Positions 14,759 through 24,552 are shown, counted from the stretch's first letter. The stretch is DNA of 64,000 bases from an uncultured Clostridia bacterium (GCA_947168885.1 CAMVNQ010000014.1:1-64000); one strand, 5' to 3'. The notes: a model not told the origin generated them from the sequence alone. Numbers and translations are program-made.

Positions 14759-16948
14759 ATGACATTGTCCTTTCTTGACAGTCAGATCAAGGAGCGTATC
14801 GAAAAAGAAGATGCCGAACTTGCCGAAGCACTTGCCGAGGCTGCTGATGCGGTAATGGGAAGGCGTGTCTCCGCAGCTATGAACGATGACAGAATAGCTG
14901 CCAGAAACGCCATTGAACGGATACTCAAATACTATCACGCAAAGCCGAGAGAACTGCCCGATGAAATATCGGACGTGAACGATCAGATAGACTATCAGAT
15001 GCGTCCGCACGGGATAATGACACGTCGTGTGAAGCTTGAAAAAGGCTGGCACAAGAACGCGATAGGCGCGATGATAGGCGTACGGAAGTCTGACAACGGA
15101 GTTGTTGCACTTCTCCCCCACGGCTTTACCGGCTACAGATACATAGACGAAAAGACCGAAAAGTCTGTAAAGATAACTTCAAAGACCGAAGCGCTTCTTG
15201 AGGATGAGGCTATAGTTTTCTACCGCCCCTTCCCTGTTAAAAAGATGAAGCTGTACGATCTCATAAAGTATATCTTCTCTACGATCCCCAAAACAGATGT
15301 AGCAATGCTGCTTATAATAACGGCAGCAGTAACGGGCATAGGCTTTTTCACTCCCATGATAAAAAACTTCATCTTCTCCGACGTTATCATGACAGGAAGC
15401 AATATGCTGCTTGTCGGTGCGGCTATCGCGCTTATAAGCATGACGCTGTGCTCCGTTTTTATAGGAATGCTTAACAGGCTGATGAATATGCGCATCAATA
15501 CAAGGCTTTCGCTGACCATACAGGCGGCTACTATGATGCGTGTGCTTTCACTTCCGGCAGATTTCTTCAAAAAATACAATTCCGGTGAAATGACAACAAG
15601 GTCGCAAAGTATGAGGTCGCTTTGCAATATGCTTATGAACACGATCTTCACTGCCTCACTTACATCGGTTTTCTCACTGGTATATATCGGACAGATCTTT
15701 GTTTATGCTCCCGCGCTGGTAGTACCGTCACTCCTGATAACAGCCGCGACACTTGGCTTTTCACTTATAACGACTTTTACGCAGATGAAAATAAGCCGTG
15801 AACAAATGAAACATTCTTCCAAGGAATACGGAATGTCCTATGCTATGATGCAGGGTGTTCAGAAGATAAAGCTTGCGGGGGCGGAAAAAAGGATTTTCGC
15901 CCGCTGGGGCAAGATTTATGCGGAGGGTGCGAGACTTACTTATGCTCCGCCTGCATTTCTCGTACTGAACCCTGTCATAAGTGCCGCTATCTCCCTTGCG
16001 GGAACGATCGTGATGTACTTCATGGCTGTGAGCAGCGGCGTTTCGGCAGCGGATTACATAGCATTCAATGCGGCTTACGGAATGGTATCCGGCGCATTCT
16101 CGGGTATATCGTCCATAGCAACGACCGCGGCGCGCATCAAGCCGGTGCTCGAAATGGTAGAGCCGATAATGAATGTCGAACCTGAGACCTCTGATGACAA
16201 GGAGATACTCACTTCGGTAAACGGTATGATCGAGCTTGACAGCGTTTCATTCAGATATGACGAATCCATGCCGCAGGTAATTGATGATCTGAACCTCAGG
16301 ATCCGCCCAGGACAGTATGTGGCGATAGTCGGAAAAACAGGCTGCGGGAAATCAACTCTTGTAAGACTTCTTCTGGGCTTTGAAAAGCCGCAGAAAGGAA
16401 GCATATTCTTCGACGGCAAGGATATAAACTCGGTTGATCTCAGATCACTCAGGAATAAAATTGGTGTTGTTCTTCAGAACGGGAAGCTGTTCAACGGAGA
16501 CATATACTCAAACATCGTCATCTCTGCCCCGACTCTCACAGTCGATGACGCATGGGAGGCGGCCGAGACCGCAGGATTAGCTGATGATATACGTGCTATG
16601 CCCATGGGTATGTTCACGATGATATCAGAAGGAAGCGGCGGTATTTCCGGCGGTCAGAAACAGCGTCTCATGATAGCACGCGCAGTAGCGCCGAAGCCGA
16701 GAATACTGATACTTGACGAAGCGACGAGCGCACTTGACAACATTACGCAGAAGAAAGTCTCCGAAGCTCTCGATAAGCTGAACTGTACCAGAATAGTAAT
16801 TGCGCACCGCCTTTCAACGATAAAGCAGTGCGACAGGATAATCGTTCTCGACAAGGGTAAGATCATCGAGGATGGCAAATATGATGAACTGATAGCAAAA
16901 AACGGATTTTTTGCTGAACTTGTAGAAAGGCAGAGAGTCAACGACTAA
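14759..16948 (+). CDS. NHLP-type ABC exporter without peptidase (second subunit)
   Basis: 729 residues. The first 160 residues are a soluble region with no Cys peptidase motif (FLDSQIKERIEKEDAEL start, then beta-rich), followed by about six membrane segments (about 170-440) and an ATPase with Walker A GKTGCGKST, signature ISGGQKQR and Walker B ILILDEATSALD. In known NHLM clusters this protein is thought to form a heterodimer with the peptidase-bearing exporter encoded just upstream. GGGGGCG supports the start at 14759. It is followed after 62 bases by the STAS gene. Confidence 0.9.
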   Translation: MTLSFLDSQIKERIEKEDAELAEALAEAADAVMGRRVSAAMNDDRIAARNAIERILKYYHAKPRELPDEISDVNDQIDYQMRPHGIMTRRVKLEKGWHKNAIGAMIGVRKSDNGVVALLPHGFTGYRYIDEKTEKSVKITSKTEALLEDEAIVFYRPFPVKKMKLYDLIKYIFSTIPKTDVAMLLIITAAVTGIGFFTPMIKNFIFSDVIMTGSNMLLVGAAIALISMTLCSVFIGMLNRLMNMRINTRLSLTIQAATMMRVLSLPADFFKKYNSGEMTTRSQSMRSLCNMLMNTIFTASLTSVFSLVYIGQIFVYAPALVVPSLLITAATLGFSLITTFTQMKISREQMKHSSKEYGMSYAMMQGVQKIKLAGAEKRIFARWGKIYAEGARLTYAPPAFLVLNPVISAAISLAGTIVMYFMAVSSGVSAADYIAFNAAYGMVSGAFSGISSIATTAARIKPVLEMVEPIMNVEPETSDDKEILTSVNGMIELDSVSFRYDESMPQVIDDLNLRIRPGQYVAIVGKTGCGKSTLVRLLLGFEKPQKGSIFFDGKDINSVDLRSLRNKIGVVLQNGKLFNGDIYSNIVISAPTLTVDDAWEAAETAGLADDIRAMPMGMFTMISEGSGGISGGQKQRLMIARAVAPKPRILILDEATSALDNITQKKVSEALDKLNCTRIVIAHRLSTIKQCDRIIVLDKGKIIEDGKYDELIAKNGFFAELVERQRVND

Positions 16949-17010
16949 CCGCTGTCAGCTAAAAGTTTCATTCGATTTCTGTAAACAATAAATAACCGGA
17001 GGATAATAAA

Positions 17011-17328
17011 ATGGCATCATTACTTAAGATCAAAAGCAAAGTAGAGGCGGGATCCGTCGTTGTTATTCCTGAGGGACGCATAGATGCAAACACGGCTTCC
17101 ATTCTCGACAAGGAGATATCGTCTGTCATAGATAACACCGATTCTATCGTTATAGACTTTGACAGTGTGGAGTATATCTCATCGGCAGGTCTTCGCGTGC
17201 TTCTCGGTACGAGCAAGGTAATGCTTAAAAAGAACGGCGACTTCAAGCTCATAAATGTTTCTGAAAATATCATGGATGTTTTTGCAGTGACCGGATTCAT
17301 AAACAAGCTCAACATCGTTAAAAAATAA
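17011..17328 (+). CDS. STAS-domain anti-sigma-factor antagonist
   Basis: 105 residues, a full-length single STAS domain. The core is VEYISSAGLRVLLGTSKVM, with the serine pair before AGLR at the position phosphorylated in SpoIIAA/RsbV proteins. It should be dephosphorylated by the SpoIIE-type phosphatase encoded next and phosphorylated by the small kinase two genes on. CGGAGG precedes the start. The short gap from the exporter gene suggests shared transcription with the natural-product operon. Confidence 0.93.
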   Translation: MASLLKIKSKVEAGSVVVIPEGRIDANTASILDKEISSVIDNTDSIVIDFDSVEYISSAGLRVLLGTSKVMLKKNGDFKLINVSENIMDVFAVTGFINKLNIVKK

Positions 17329-17340
17329 GGAAGAGTTATT

Positions 17341-18906
17341 ATGCAGATCTCTGATAATGTACGTTTTTTTCTGAGCCGTCAGAAATGGCTGGTCAACAGT
17401 TGTTTTTATTTCTGCCTTGTACTTACAATAGGTTCACTGATATTATGCAGATTAGACGGTACCGATAATCTCACTCAGGCAAACTGCATAAGTATCGGTG
17501 CGGATATGGTATCGCTGGCTATATGCACGACTCTGCTTTACAGCTGCAAGCAGGATAAGGATATGAACAGCGGTCATACGCAGATCTTCGTTTTCCTTAT
17601 AACTATGGAAGCGTGCGAGATATTTACCGATATGGCAAGCTGGCTTGTTTCCGGCTCCCCAAAGCTGATACTGTGGAATAAGATATTCTGTGTCGGCAAT
17701 TACGTCAGCGCAACACTGCTTGTATTCTTTTTCTGGCGTTATGTAGCAACAACGCTTGAACTTGAAGGCAAACTCGTCTCCGCACTCAATTTGCTGATGA
17801 ATCTGCTTATTATACCGGATATTATCAGCTCCTGCGTAAATTTCTTCTACCCGCTTCATTTCAGCATAGACGCGGAAGGTATATATCATCGCGAAAGTAT
17901 GTATATGCTGAGCCATGTGTACAATGTTGTAGCAGTAGCTGCCGGTGTTATCGGATTCATAAAATCCAAGTCAGCACCGCGCGTCAAGATAATTACAGCT
18001 TCATTTATACTTATCCCTATCTTTGCGCAGATCATGACAGGATATAACCCGGGGCTCACAACACAGTATTCGGCTATGCTTGTATCTATCGTACTAATCT
18101 ACGGTGTGCTCTTTGCGGAACGGGAAATGCGGCTCGTTGCGACAGAAAAGGAGCTTTCGATGGCTACAAGCATACAGAGCAGCGTTATGCCCAATATGTT
18201 CCCTGCTTTTCCGGAACGTGAGGAATTTGACATCTATGCGTCAATGGATCCGGCAAAAGAAGTCGGCGGTGATTTCTACGATTTCTTTTTCGTTGACAAT
18301 GACCACCTTGCAATGGTGATCGCCGATGTTTCCGGAAAGGGTATCCCGGCAGCATTGTTTATGATGTCCGCAAAGATAGTGATAAACGACAGGACAATGA
18401 TGGGCGGTACACCCGCAGAGATACTGAAATACGCAAACAACCGTATCTGTGACAAGAACGAAGAAGGGCTTTTCGTAACGGTTTGGCTCGGCATTCTTGA
18501 CCTGAGAACCGGAAAGCTTATCTGTGCGAATGCGGGTCATGAATTCCCGGCATTATGCCGTAACGGAAAGTTTGAGCTTTTCCAGGACGAACACGGATTC
18601 GTCGTTGGCGGATTTGAAGACGAGGAATATACGGATTACGAGATACAGCTGTCTCCCGGGGATAAGATATTCGTATATACCGACGGTGTGCCGGAAGCGA
18701 CCGATGCGAAGGGCGAGATGTTCAACACAGACAGAATGACGGAATCGCTTAATAAACACAGGGATTTGTCTCCGGAACATCTTCTGAAAGCTGTTAAGGA
18801 AGATGTCAAGGAGTTCGTTAAAGATGCACCTCAGTTTGATGATCTCACCATGCTTACGCTGACATTCAAAGGCAGCAATGCAGGAAAGGACGGATTCAAT
18901 GAATAA
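17341..18906 (+). CDS. Membrane SpoIIE-family (PP2C) serine phosphatase
   Basis: 521 residues. The N-terminal half has about seven membrane segments (about 18-265), a 7TM-like sensor module, then a short linker with ATEKELSMATSIQSSVMP, and a PP2C/SpoIIE domain from about 290. Metal-site motifs are KEVGGDFYDFF, IADVSGKGIPAAL and a late QFDDLTML. It probably dephosphorylates the STAS protein encoded 12 bases upstream in response to a membrane signal. It overlaps the following kinase gene. The homologue at 19494-21224 has the same catalytic core but a different sensor. Confidence 0.92.
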   Translation: MQISDNVRFFLSRQKWLVNSCFYFCLVLTIGSLILCRLDGTDNLTQANCISIGADMVSLAICTTLLYSCKQDKDMNSGHTQIFVFLITMEACEIFTDMASWLVSGSPKLILWNKIFCVGNYVSATLLVFFFWRYVATTLELEGKLVSALNLLMNLLIIPDIISSCVNFFYPLHFSIDAEGIYHRESMYMLSHVYNVVAVAAGVIGFIKSKSAPRVKIITASFILIPIFAQIMTGYNPGLTTQYSAMLVSIVLIYGVLFAEREMRLVATEKELSMATSIQSSVMPNMFPAFPEREEFDIYASMDPAKEVGGDFYDFFFVDNDHLAMVIADVSGKGIPAALFMMSAKIVINDRTMMGGTPAEILKYANNRICDKNEEGLFVTVWLGILDLRTGKLICANAGHEFPALCRNGKFELFQDEHGFVVGGFEDEEYTDYEIQLSPGDKIFVYTDGVPEATDAKGEMFNTDRMTESLNKHRDLSPEHLLKAVKEDVKEFVKDAPQFDDLTMLTLTFKGSNAGKDGFNE

Positions 18907-19309
18907 ACTTGTTGTTCCGGCTGAAATGGATAAACTTGATGATGTCATAGCTTTCGTTGACACTTCTCTCGACGGCCATGAATATTCCGACAAGACACTG
19001 ATGGAGATAGAGATAGCGATCGAAGAGATCTTTGTTAATATTGCAAGTTATGCCTACACGCCCGGAACGGGAGAAGTGTCAGTCGAGACGGATATCAGCG
19101 GCAAACCGGAAACACTTACCGCCAGATTTATTGACAACGGTATAAAATATGATCCCCTTGAAAAAGACGATCCAAACACCAGACTTTCCGTCGAGGACAC
19201 TCCGATAGGCGGTCTCGGTATCTTTATGACCAAAGCGAGCATGGATGATGTAATTTACGAATATAAAGAGAATAAAAACATTCTTACCATAACGAAAGTA
19301 CTGTGTTAA
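18899..19309 (+). CDS. RsbW/SpoIIAB-like serine kinase (anti-sigma factor)
   Basis: 136 residues. It is a HATPase_c_2-type domain with the N box IEEIFVNIASYAY and the glycine-rich DTPIGGLGIFM. It overlaps the end of the phosphatase gene by 8 bases, with a purine-rich AGGAAAGGACGG site inside it, which fixes the start at 18899. With the STAS and SpoIIE genes it completes a partner-switching set. No sigma-factor gene lies beside it, so its target is unknown; it may control the operon or act on other STAS proteins in this region. Confidence 0.9.
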   Translation: MNKLVVPAEMDKLDDVIAFVDTSLDGHEYSDKTLMEIEIAIEEIFVNIASYAYTPGTGEVSVETDISGKPETLTARFIDNGIKYDPLEKDDPNTRLSVEDTPIGGLGIFMTKASMDDVIYEYKENKNILTITKVLC

Positions 19310-19391
19310 TGGATTTGTAACTGATGAGCAGTATTGATACAGCTGTCCGGCAGTTCATTCCGGGATTTCATAACTATCCGCATCAAATACA

Positions 19392-19430
19392 ATTAAAGCT
19401 CCACCGGAACAACCGATGGAGCTTTAATTT
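19392..19430 (+). terminator. Terminator of the natural-product/partner-switch operon
   Basis: TTAAAGCTCCACCGG faces CCGATGGAGCTTTAA with a 6-base loop and one mismatch, then TTT. It is the first strong terminator after the regulator gene at 6352, so it marks the likely 3' end of the 13-kb unit. It may also serve the convergent gene ending at 19494. Confidence 0.85.
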
Positions 19431-19493
19431 ACAATGTCGGTTTTACAGAGCCGTGAGATCTCAATGACCTGTCCGGCATAAGATCGTTACTTC

Positions 19494-21224
19494 CTACCCG
19501 TTATATCTGATACAAAGCATGGTCTGATCGTCAGACAGCTCGGTGTCACCGGTGAAATCGGCTACGCTTCTCTTTACGGCATTGACCAGAACTTCCGGCT
19601 CCGTTGTTCCGGAAGCATTCAGCGTACTGAGCAGACGTTCCGATCCATAAAACTGCTTTTCACTGTTGATTGCTTCGGTTATGCCGTCGGTATATACAAA
19701 GAGCACATCTCCCGGGTTCATGGAAATTTCGTAATCCGTGTAAACCGAGTGTTTGAAACCGCCCAGCACTATGCCGTGTTTATCATGAATATACTCAAAC
19801 CCGCTGTTTTCGCGCCGCAGTACAGGCTCCTCATGCCCGCCGTTGCAGGCAGCCAGCAAGCCAGATCCAAGATCAAGAACGCCAAGCCATACTGTAACAA
19901 ACATTTTTGTCGGATTGTTTTCACAAAGCCGCAGATTGACATCCGACAGTATCTCGGCGGGTGTTCCGCCTGCCTGTGCACGGCTGCTTATCATGACTTT
20001 TGCTTTCATCATTAATAGTGCCGCGGGAATACCTTTTCCGGATACGTCGGCGATCACAAAAGCAAAGCGGTCATTGTCAAGGCGGAAAAAGTCGTAAAAA
20101 TCGCCGCCGACCTCTTTAGCAGTTATCATAGAAGCGCCAAGCGAGAATTTGCTTTCACCATAAAGCTCCGGTGACACTGACGGAATTGCAGAAGACTGTA
20201 TGCGCGCGGCAAGATCGAGCTCCGTTTTTATACGCTCCTTTTCGGCAGTGATCTTTGTAAGCTCTTCGGTATTCTGTACTATGTTAATCTGCATATCGCG
20301 TATTTCGTGATACAGATCGCCTATCTCATCACGGTTTTTCAGATCAATTTCAATAACGTCTGCCATTGTGTAACCGTTGTTGTCGTTGTCACCTGTCTTC
20401 TTCCCTTCTGAAAATCTCATCGTACCCTGCTGAAGCAGACGGAGCGGCTTTACAGCGATAAACCGGACGAACAGCATACTAACAAGGATCGAGACAATGG
20501 TCAGAACGGCAATAAAGATAATACTGTTGTACAAAAACCAATTCTGTCTATGAACGATCTCGTTCATATCTATGTCCACAACGGCAAACGCTATGGCCCT
20601 CCCGCTTTCGGGAACGACAATAGGCTCGCAGGAAGTACAGAGCCACCCGTATATACTGCGATAAATAGTAGCGGGAATGCGATCATTATTATAATGACCT
20701 GCGAACACTTCCATGTACGGTTCCGGTGAACCCACAAACAAAAGATCCTCATCGGGCTTGACGAGATTATAAGTCACACTTTCTTTGTCATACTGATAAT
20801 ATACGTCGGCGATAGGAAATGCCTCCTTGATCTCTCTTATCATATCACACAAAAACGTATAATCATCATAAAGAGAATATTCTTGTGCTAAATCAGTCAA
20901 TGTACCTCTCTTGCTTTTCATCCATTCACAGATAGCATCAGGATCGTTTTCGGCTTCGGCTTTCGAGCGTACAGAACGGAATTCGTCCGTTTCTATATTA
21001 TCTATCAGGAACTCAACACAATCCGGATATGCATATTTTCCGGCAATACAGGCAGCCTGTTCCGTCTGATCACATAATAATTCGTTGATACGGGTGCAGT
21101 GAACAGTATATGTGATTGCAAGCAGCCCTATCGAAGTGACCAGTATGCTGGCTCCGATAAGAATATTCATTTTCAGCCGAAGCGAAAAACGCACTCGCTT
21201 TGTTTTCCCCGGTTGCTTGTTCAT
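19494..21224 (-). CDS. Sensor SpoIIE-family phosphatase with HAMP domain
   Basis: 576 residues. One membrane segment at about 18-40, an extracellular sensor region of about 185 residues, a second segment at about 232-255, a HAMP-like and coiled-coil linker to about 345, and a PP2C/SpoIIE domain (KEVGGDFYDFF, IADVSGKGIPAAL, LSDDQTML). It probably senses an external ligand and dephosphorylates a STAS protein. It is convergent with the operon phosphatase at 17341 and shares its catalytic core, so both could act on the same STAS partner. It seems to be a single-gene unit. Confidence 0.9.
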   Translation of the reverse strand: MNKQPGKTKRVRFSLRLKMNILIGASILVTSIGLLAITYTVHCTRINELLCDQTEQAACIAGKYAYPDCVEFLIDNIETDEFRSVRSKAEAENDPDAICEWMKSKRGTLTDLAQEYSLYDDYTFLCDMIREIKEAFPIADVYYQYDKESVTYNLVKPDEDLLFVGSPEPYMEVFAGHYNNDRIPATIYRSIYGWLCTSCEPIVVPESGRAIAFAVVDIDMNEIVHRQNWFLYNSIIFIAVLTIVSILVSMLFVRFIAVKPLRLLQQGTMRFSEGKKTGDNDNNGYTMADVIEIDLKNRDEIGDLYHEIRDMQINIVQNTEELTKITAEKERIKTELDLAARIQSSAIPSVSPELYGESKFSLGASMITAKEVGGDFYDFFRLDNDRFAFVIADVSGKGIPAALLMMKAKVMISSRAQAGGTPAEILSDVNLRLCENNPTKMFVTVWLGVLDLGSGLLAACNGGHEEPVLRRENSGFEYIHDKHGIVLGGFKHSVYTDYEISMNPGDVLFVYTDGITEAINSEKQFYGSERLLSTLNASGTTEPEVLVNAVKRSVADFTGDTELSDDQTMLCIRYNG

Positions 21225-21378
21225 TAATTATACACCTCGGTCATTTCACATATCACTGTCTTTTCTGAAACACTGCTATAATCCTTTTCTTGTCCGGATT
21301 GGCGGCATTTACTTAATTTATGGATATTGAATGTACATTACTTCACCATATATGGTCAATTTCAGCTTTTCAGATCTC

Positions 21379-22200
21379 TTAATTGCCAATAAAGTTCAGA
21401 ATGAGATCAACAGTGATTTTCTGCTGCTCTTCGGCAGTAATATCGGCAGGCATATCACCGTCCTGTGGGCCGTAGCAGCCGAATCCCGCGTGATTACCGC
21501 CCTCGATCGTAAGTATCCCGGCATCTGCGGGGAGGTTTTTTCTGCACTCGTTGAATTTGTCCAGGTTGAGACAGCCGTCCCTGGAACCGTATATAGCACA
21601 GGTTTCGAGTTCCGCGGGCAGACACACGATCGAATACGCCGCCAGCATTATCAGTCCGTCCATATTGCCGGGCGTTTCGCAGTACATCGCGGCTACAGCA
21701 CCTCCCAGCGAATGACCTGCGATATACCATTTGTCGTAGTCGTACTGCTCCTTTATCCTGTCGGCACATCGCGGATCCAGAAATGCCACGGAAAGCGGCA
21801 TACGCACCAGAAAACAGTCTATTCCGCTTTCTGCCGCCTTTTTCATCAGAGGAGCATAGGCGGTATACTCCACTTTCGCACCGGGATAGAATATAAGTGC
21901 AGTGCCCTCGCCTGCCCCGTCAAAGAAGTACCAGTCGGGTTCATTCTCGACGGTAACATTCGCATCGCTCACAAGGTACTCCTGCACCGACAGGTCGGCA
22001 TGGTAATAAAACGCCGTATATATAAGGAACGCAAGTACTGCCGTCACCGGGATCTCGGTCACGATGAACAATACTCTGAGTACAACATTCTTCCTGCCCT
22101 TTTTTTTGTTTATGATGCTTACGATGACATATACCGCTATCAGCACCACAAACACAATAGATGTTATTATCAGCTGTTTCATCCACACACTTCCATTCAT
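21379..22200 (-). CDS. Membrane-anchored alpha/beta hydrolase
   Basis: 273 residues. Two N-terminal membrane segments (about 8-28 and 40-63) precede an alpha/beta hydrolase domain with the nucleophile elbow GHSLGG, an acid in YGSRDGC and a late EGGNHAGF that supplies the catalytic histidine. The domain is probably outside the cell. Substrate unknown. The start may be 22200 or the in-frame ATG at 22182; neither has a decisive ribosome site. Confidence 0.85.
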   Translation of the reverse strand: MNGSVWMKQLIITSIVFVVLIAVYVIVSIINKKKGRKNVVLRVLFIVTEIPVTAVLAFLIYTAFYYHADLSVQEYLVSDANVTVENEPDWYFFDGAGEGTALIFYPGAKVEYTAYAPLMKKAAESGIDCFLVRMPLSVAFLDPRCADRIKEQYDYDKWYIAGHSLGGAVAAMYCETPGNMDGLIMLAAYSIVCLPAELETCAIYGSRDGCLNLDKFNECRKNLPADAGILTIEGGNHAGFGCYGPQDGDMPADITAEEQQKITVDLILNFIGN

Positions 22201-22373
22201 AGCCGGATTTTCCGGTCATTGTTTTACTCATTGCAGAAAGCGGTATTTTCCCGCATTATTCACTGAATATTCTGCAGTGTAATACCGCTTCATTACCTTC
22301 TTATAAGATCATTATATCATAAAACTCCGTAATATTCAAGTAGTTTGACCTTATCAAATAATTGTACAGAAAG

Positions 22374-22415
22374 CGGCAAAGCACCTTGTCCGATCAACAA
22401 GGTGCTTTACCGTGT
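22374..22415 (-). terminator. Terminator of the small EF-hand-like protein gene
   Basis: AAAGCACCTTGT and ACAAGGTGCTTT form a perfect 12-bp stem about 50 bases past the stop codon at 22464. A second, longer-range inverted repeat (AAGCGGTATT with AATACCGCTT, about 22236-22292) lies beyond it; its role is unknown. Confidence 0.65.
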
Positions 22416-22463
22416 TCTGTTACACTGAGTCGCCGCAGATGACCGCGGACAGCATCCGAATCC

Positions 22464-22634
22464 TCACGAAGCTATCTTATGCTGCTCAACGAGATAAACG
22501 TCGTCCAGACAAGCGTCGTAAATAACGTTATCCTTATTTTCGATCGGGTCTTCGGTAATGCGCTGACCAAACCAGTCATCTTCCCAGCTCATGATACCGT
22601 CATTGTCAAAATCAAATCCAAAACTTGCACACAT
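22464..22634 (-). CDS. Small acidic protein with an EF-hand-like segment
   Basis: 56 residues, starting MCASFGFDFDNDGIMSWED. The DFDNDGIMSWED segment resembles a calcium-binding EF-hand or dockerin loop (D-x-D-x-G spacing followed by an acid). The rest, IENKDNVIYDACLDDVYLVEQ, is not recognised. AAGGAG is 8 bases before the ATG, and the gene has its own terminator, so it is probably real though short. No signal peptide is visible. Function unknown. Confidence 0.65.
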   Translation of the reverse strand: MCASFGFDFDNDGIMSWEDDWFGQRITEDPIENKDNVIYDACLDDVYLVEQHKIAS

Positions 22635-22719
22635 AGTATTTTCTCCTTACAAAAAATGAAGTCACACAGGCTTTCTTTTCCTTTTGTGACTTCATTATAC
22701 CATATCAGTTTTTCAAATG

Positions 22720-23694
22720 TTATACTTCTGAGTACAAATCCGAGATTTTTTCAAGTTTTTTTGAAAAATTCCTGCGAATTTCTTCGGGTTCGGTTATTTC
22801 AACGCTGTCACCGTACTTCAATACCCACAGGTAGAATCTGTCGTTTATACCGACTTTTGCCTTAACAAGCACGCTGTCGGCGTTTTCGGGATCATCGCTG
22901 AAACTTCCGTACTCTCCGAGCTGTTCGAGCATCTCGTCAAGAAGAAAACGCTTTACACGCATTGTGACATACCGGAAACTTTCAGGCACGAACATATCCG
23001 CAACAAATCCGTCGTATTTCTTATCGTCGGGAACTTTTTTGCGGCTCTTTTTACCTACTTCAATATCCTTCATACGGTCGATCCGGTAGGTACGGAACTG
23101 TTCGTTTTCCTCATTGAAGCAGCGAAGATAGAAATGCTCGTCGAAATATACCACACGAACGGGTATCATCTCGCGGCTCTTGCTGTAATAGTTCATCTGC
23201 TTTTTCGTGTCGAATTTCCCGTACTTGAAATTGATCTTCCTGTGTTCGGAGATAATGTAATGTATCTTATCAAGGTTTTCAAGCAGATCAAGCGAAGGAG
23301 CCGCGCTGCTGTTCAGCGACACACGGCTTAACAGATTGCGTATCTCAGCATCCGTACACATACCCTCGAATTTGTGTATCAGCTTCTTTTTCTGTTCGGC
23401 GGACAGAAACTTGTTTATCGAGATCGAGTCCACCATAAAGCGTATCTCGTTGAACGTGAATCCCTTGTCTATCAGAGCATACATGGCGGTGTTGTGCGGA
23501 CCGTTTGTTCTCCGGACATCATTTCCGGCAGCACACAGCCTGTCAATATCACGCCTTATCGTAAGCGGCGAAACGTTATCGAGATTGGCATTCCTTGCAA
23601 GATAATCGCGGATATCGTTCAGTGTTACGCTGTGCTTCTCATCTGTATTCCGACAAAGATAGTCATATATGTATATGATTCTTTCATGCTCCAT
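22720..23694 (-). CDS. WYL-domain transcriptional regulator
   Basis: 324 residues from the start chosen at 23694, which has GAGGT upstream; an in-frame ATG at 23724 is possible. An N-terminal winged helix (about 1-70, SPLTIRRDIDRL) is followed by a WYL domain (about 135-200: KINFKYGKFD, MIPVRVVYFDEHFYLRCF, FRTYRIDRM) and a WCX-like C-terminus. Such proteins bind nucleic-acid ligands or act as repressors, and several control defence genes. No obvious target lies beside it; the YhhN gene follows upstream on the same strand. Confidence 0.88.
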   Translation of the reverse strand: MEHERIIYIYDYLCRNTDEKHSVTLNDIRDYLARNANLDNVSPLTIRRDIDRLCAAGNDVRRTNGPHNTAMYALIDKGFTFNEIRFMVDSISINKFLSAEQKKKLIHKFEGMCTDAEIRNLLSRVSLNSSAAPSLDLLENLDKIHYIISEHRKINFKYGKFDTKKQMNYYSKSREMIPVRVVYFDEHFYLRCFNEENEQFRTYRIDRMKDIEVGKKSRKKVPDDKKYDGFVADMFVPESFRYVTMRVKRFLLDEMLEQLGEYGSFSDDPENADSVLVKAKVGINDRFYLWVLKYGDSVEITEPEEIRRNFSKKLEKISDLYSEV

Positions 23695-23746
23695 AGTTTG
23701 ACCTCGTTTCAATTGTTTATTCAAGCTATCCGTTATAGCGGGATCT

Positions 23747-24439
23747 TCACAAGACGTGTTTTTCCCTTGCGATCATAAGAAATGAATCGGCAAGAATAAT
23801 CTCGGAAATGTAGTAGAGAGAAAGGCTTATCTGATGAATTACCGGTATATTTCCCATAAAGCCATACAGCGCAAGCAGTAAGTCAGATACCATAAACAAA
23901 CCCGTTCCGATCAGCATATACAGGAAAAACGGTGTTTTCACACCTATAAAGTTGCTTATCGCTTTTCCGGTCATGACCGATACAATGGCTGCGTAAAAAG
24001 TACATACCACGATCATTGTGACAGTCCTTAATTCAATCGGCGCGATCATCAATACAGCCATATCGGCGAAAAACACGATAACTGCACAGATAATATCTCT
24101 TTTAACGCTTCTCTTGTCACGTGGACAAACAGAGCGCTGCGCAGCATAGAAAAAAATATGTCCCGCAGCAAAAGCGACAGCTCCCGCAACAAAATTGTGA
24201 TTTATAGCGAGGTCTCCGGTCATTGCCAAAAACAGACCACACAGAAGCAGAACAGAAAAAGTCCTGAGTTCCTTGAGTGCTTTCCTTGTCAGGAAGAAGT
24301 TTAATACACCGATCATAACGAAGCATATACTCGCGCCCGCCTTGGACAACAAGCTTCCTGTAGCAAGGTAGATGACGGCAAGCAGTAAGACCGTACAGGA
24401 TAAAACAGCATTGACCGCCAATGTTGTTTTTTTGATCAC
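23747..24439 (-). CDS. YhhN/TMEM86-family membrane protein (lysoplasmalogenase-like)
   Basis: 230 residues with about eight membrane segments. Family-like features are LFLAMTGDLAI and AFAAGHIFFYAA, plus a late MVSDLLLAL. YhhN relatives hydrolyse the vinyl-ether bond of lysoplasmalogens or are of unknown role; plasmalogens occur in anaerobic Clostridia. The regulator gene at 22720 starts 52 bases after its stop, so they may be co-transcribed. Confidence 0.75.
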   Translation of the reverse strand: MIKKTTLAVNAVLSCTVLLLAVIYLATGSLLSKAGASICFVMIGVLNFFLTRKALKELRTFSVLLLCGLFLAMTGDLAINHNFVAGAVAFAAGHIFFYAAQRSVCPRDKRSVKRDIICAVIVFFADMAVLMIAPIELRTVTMIVVCTFYAAIVSVMTGKAISNFIGVKTPFFLYMLIGTGLFMVSDLLLALYGFMGNIPVIHQISLSLYYISEIILADSFLMIAREKHVL

Positions 24440-24552
24440 AGTATCACCTTATTCCGCATAAATACTGAATTGTTCGTTATCCATATTATACCACGATTTA
24501 TTAAGATAATCAAGCGTTCCGAAACGATTCTTCAGTAATATCGGCGGGAATT

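Noticed and set aside
14174-15121. Long antisense frame across the junction of the two ABC exporter genes
   Set aside because: It covers highly conserved ATPase and exporter coding DNA on the other strand and lacks a ribosome site.
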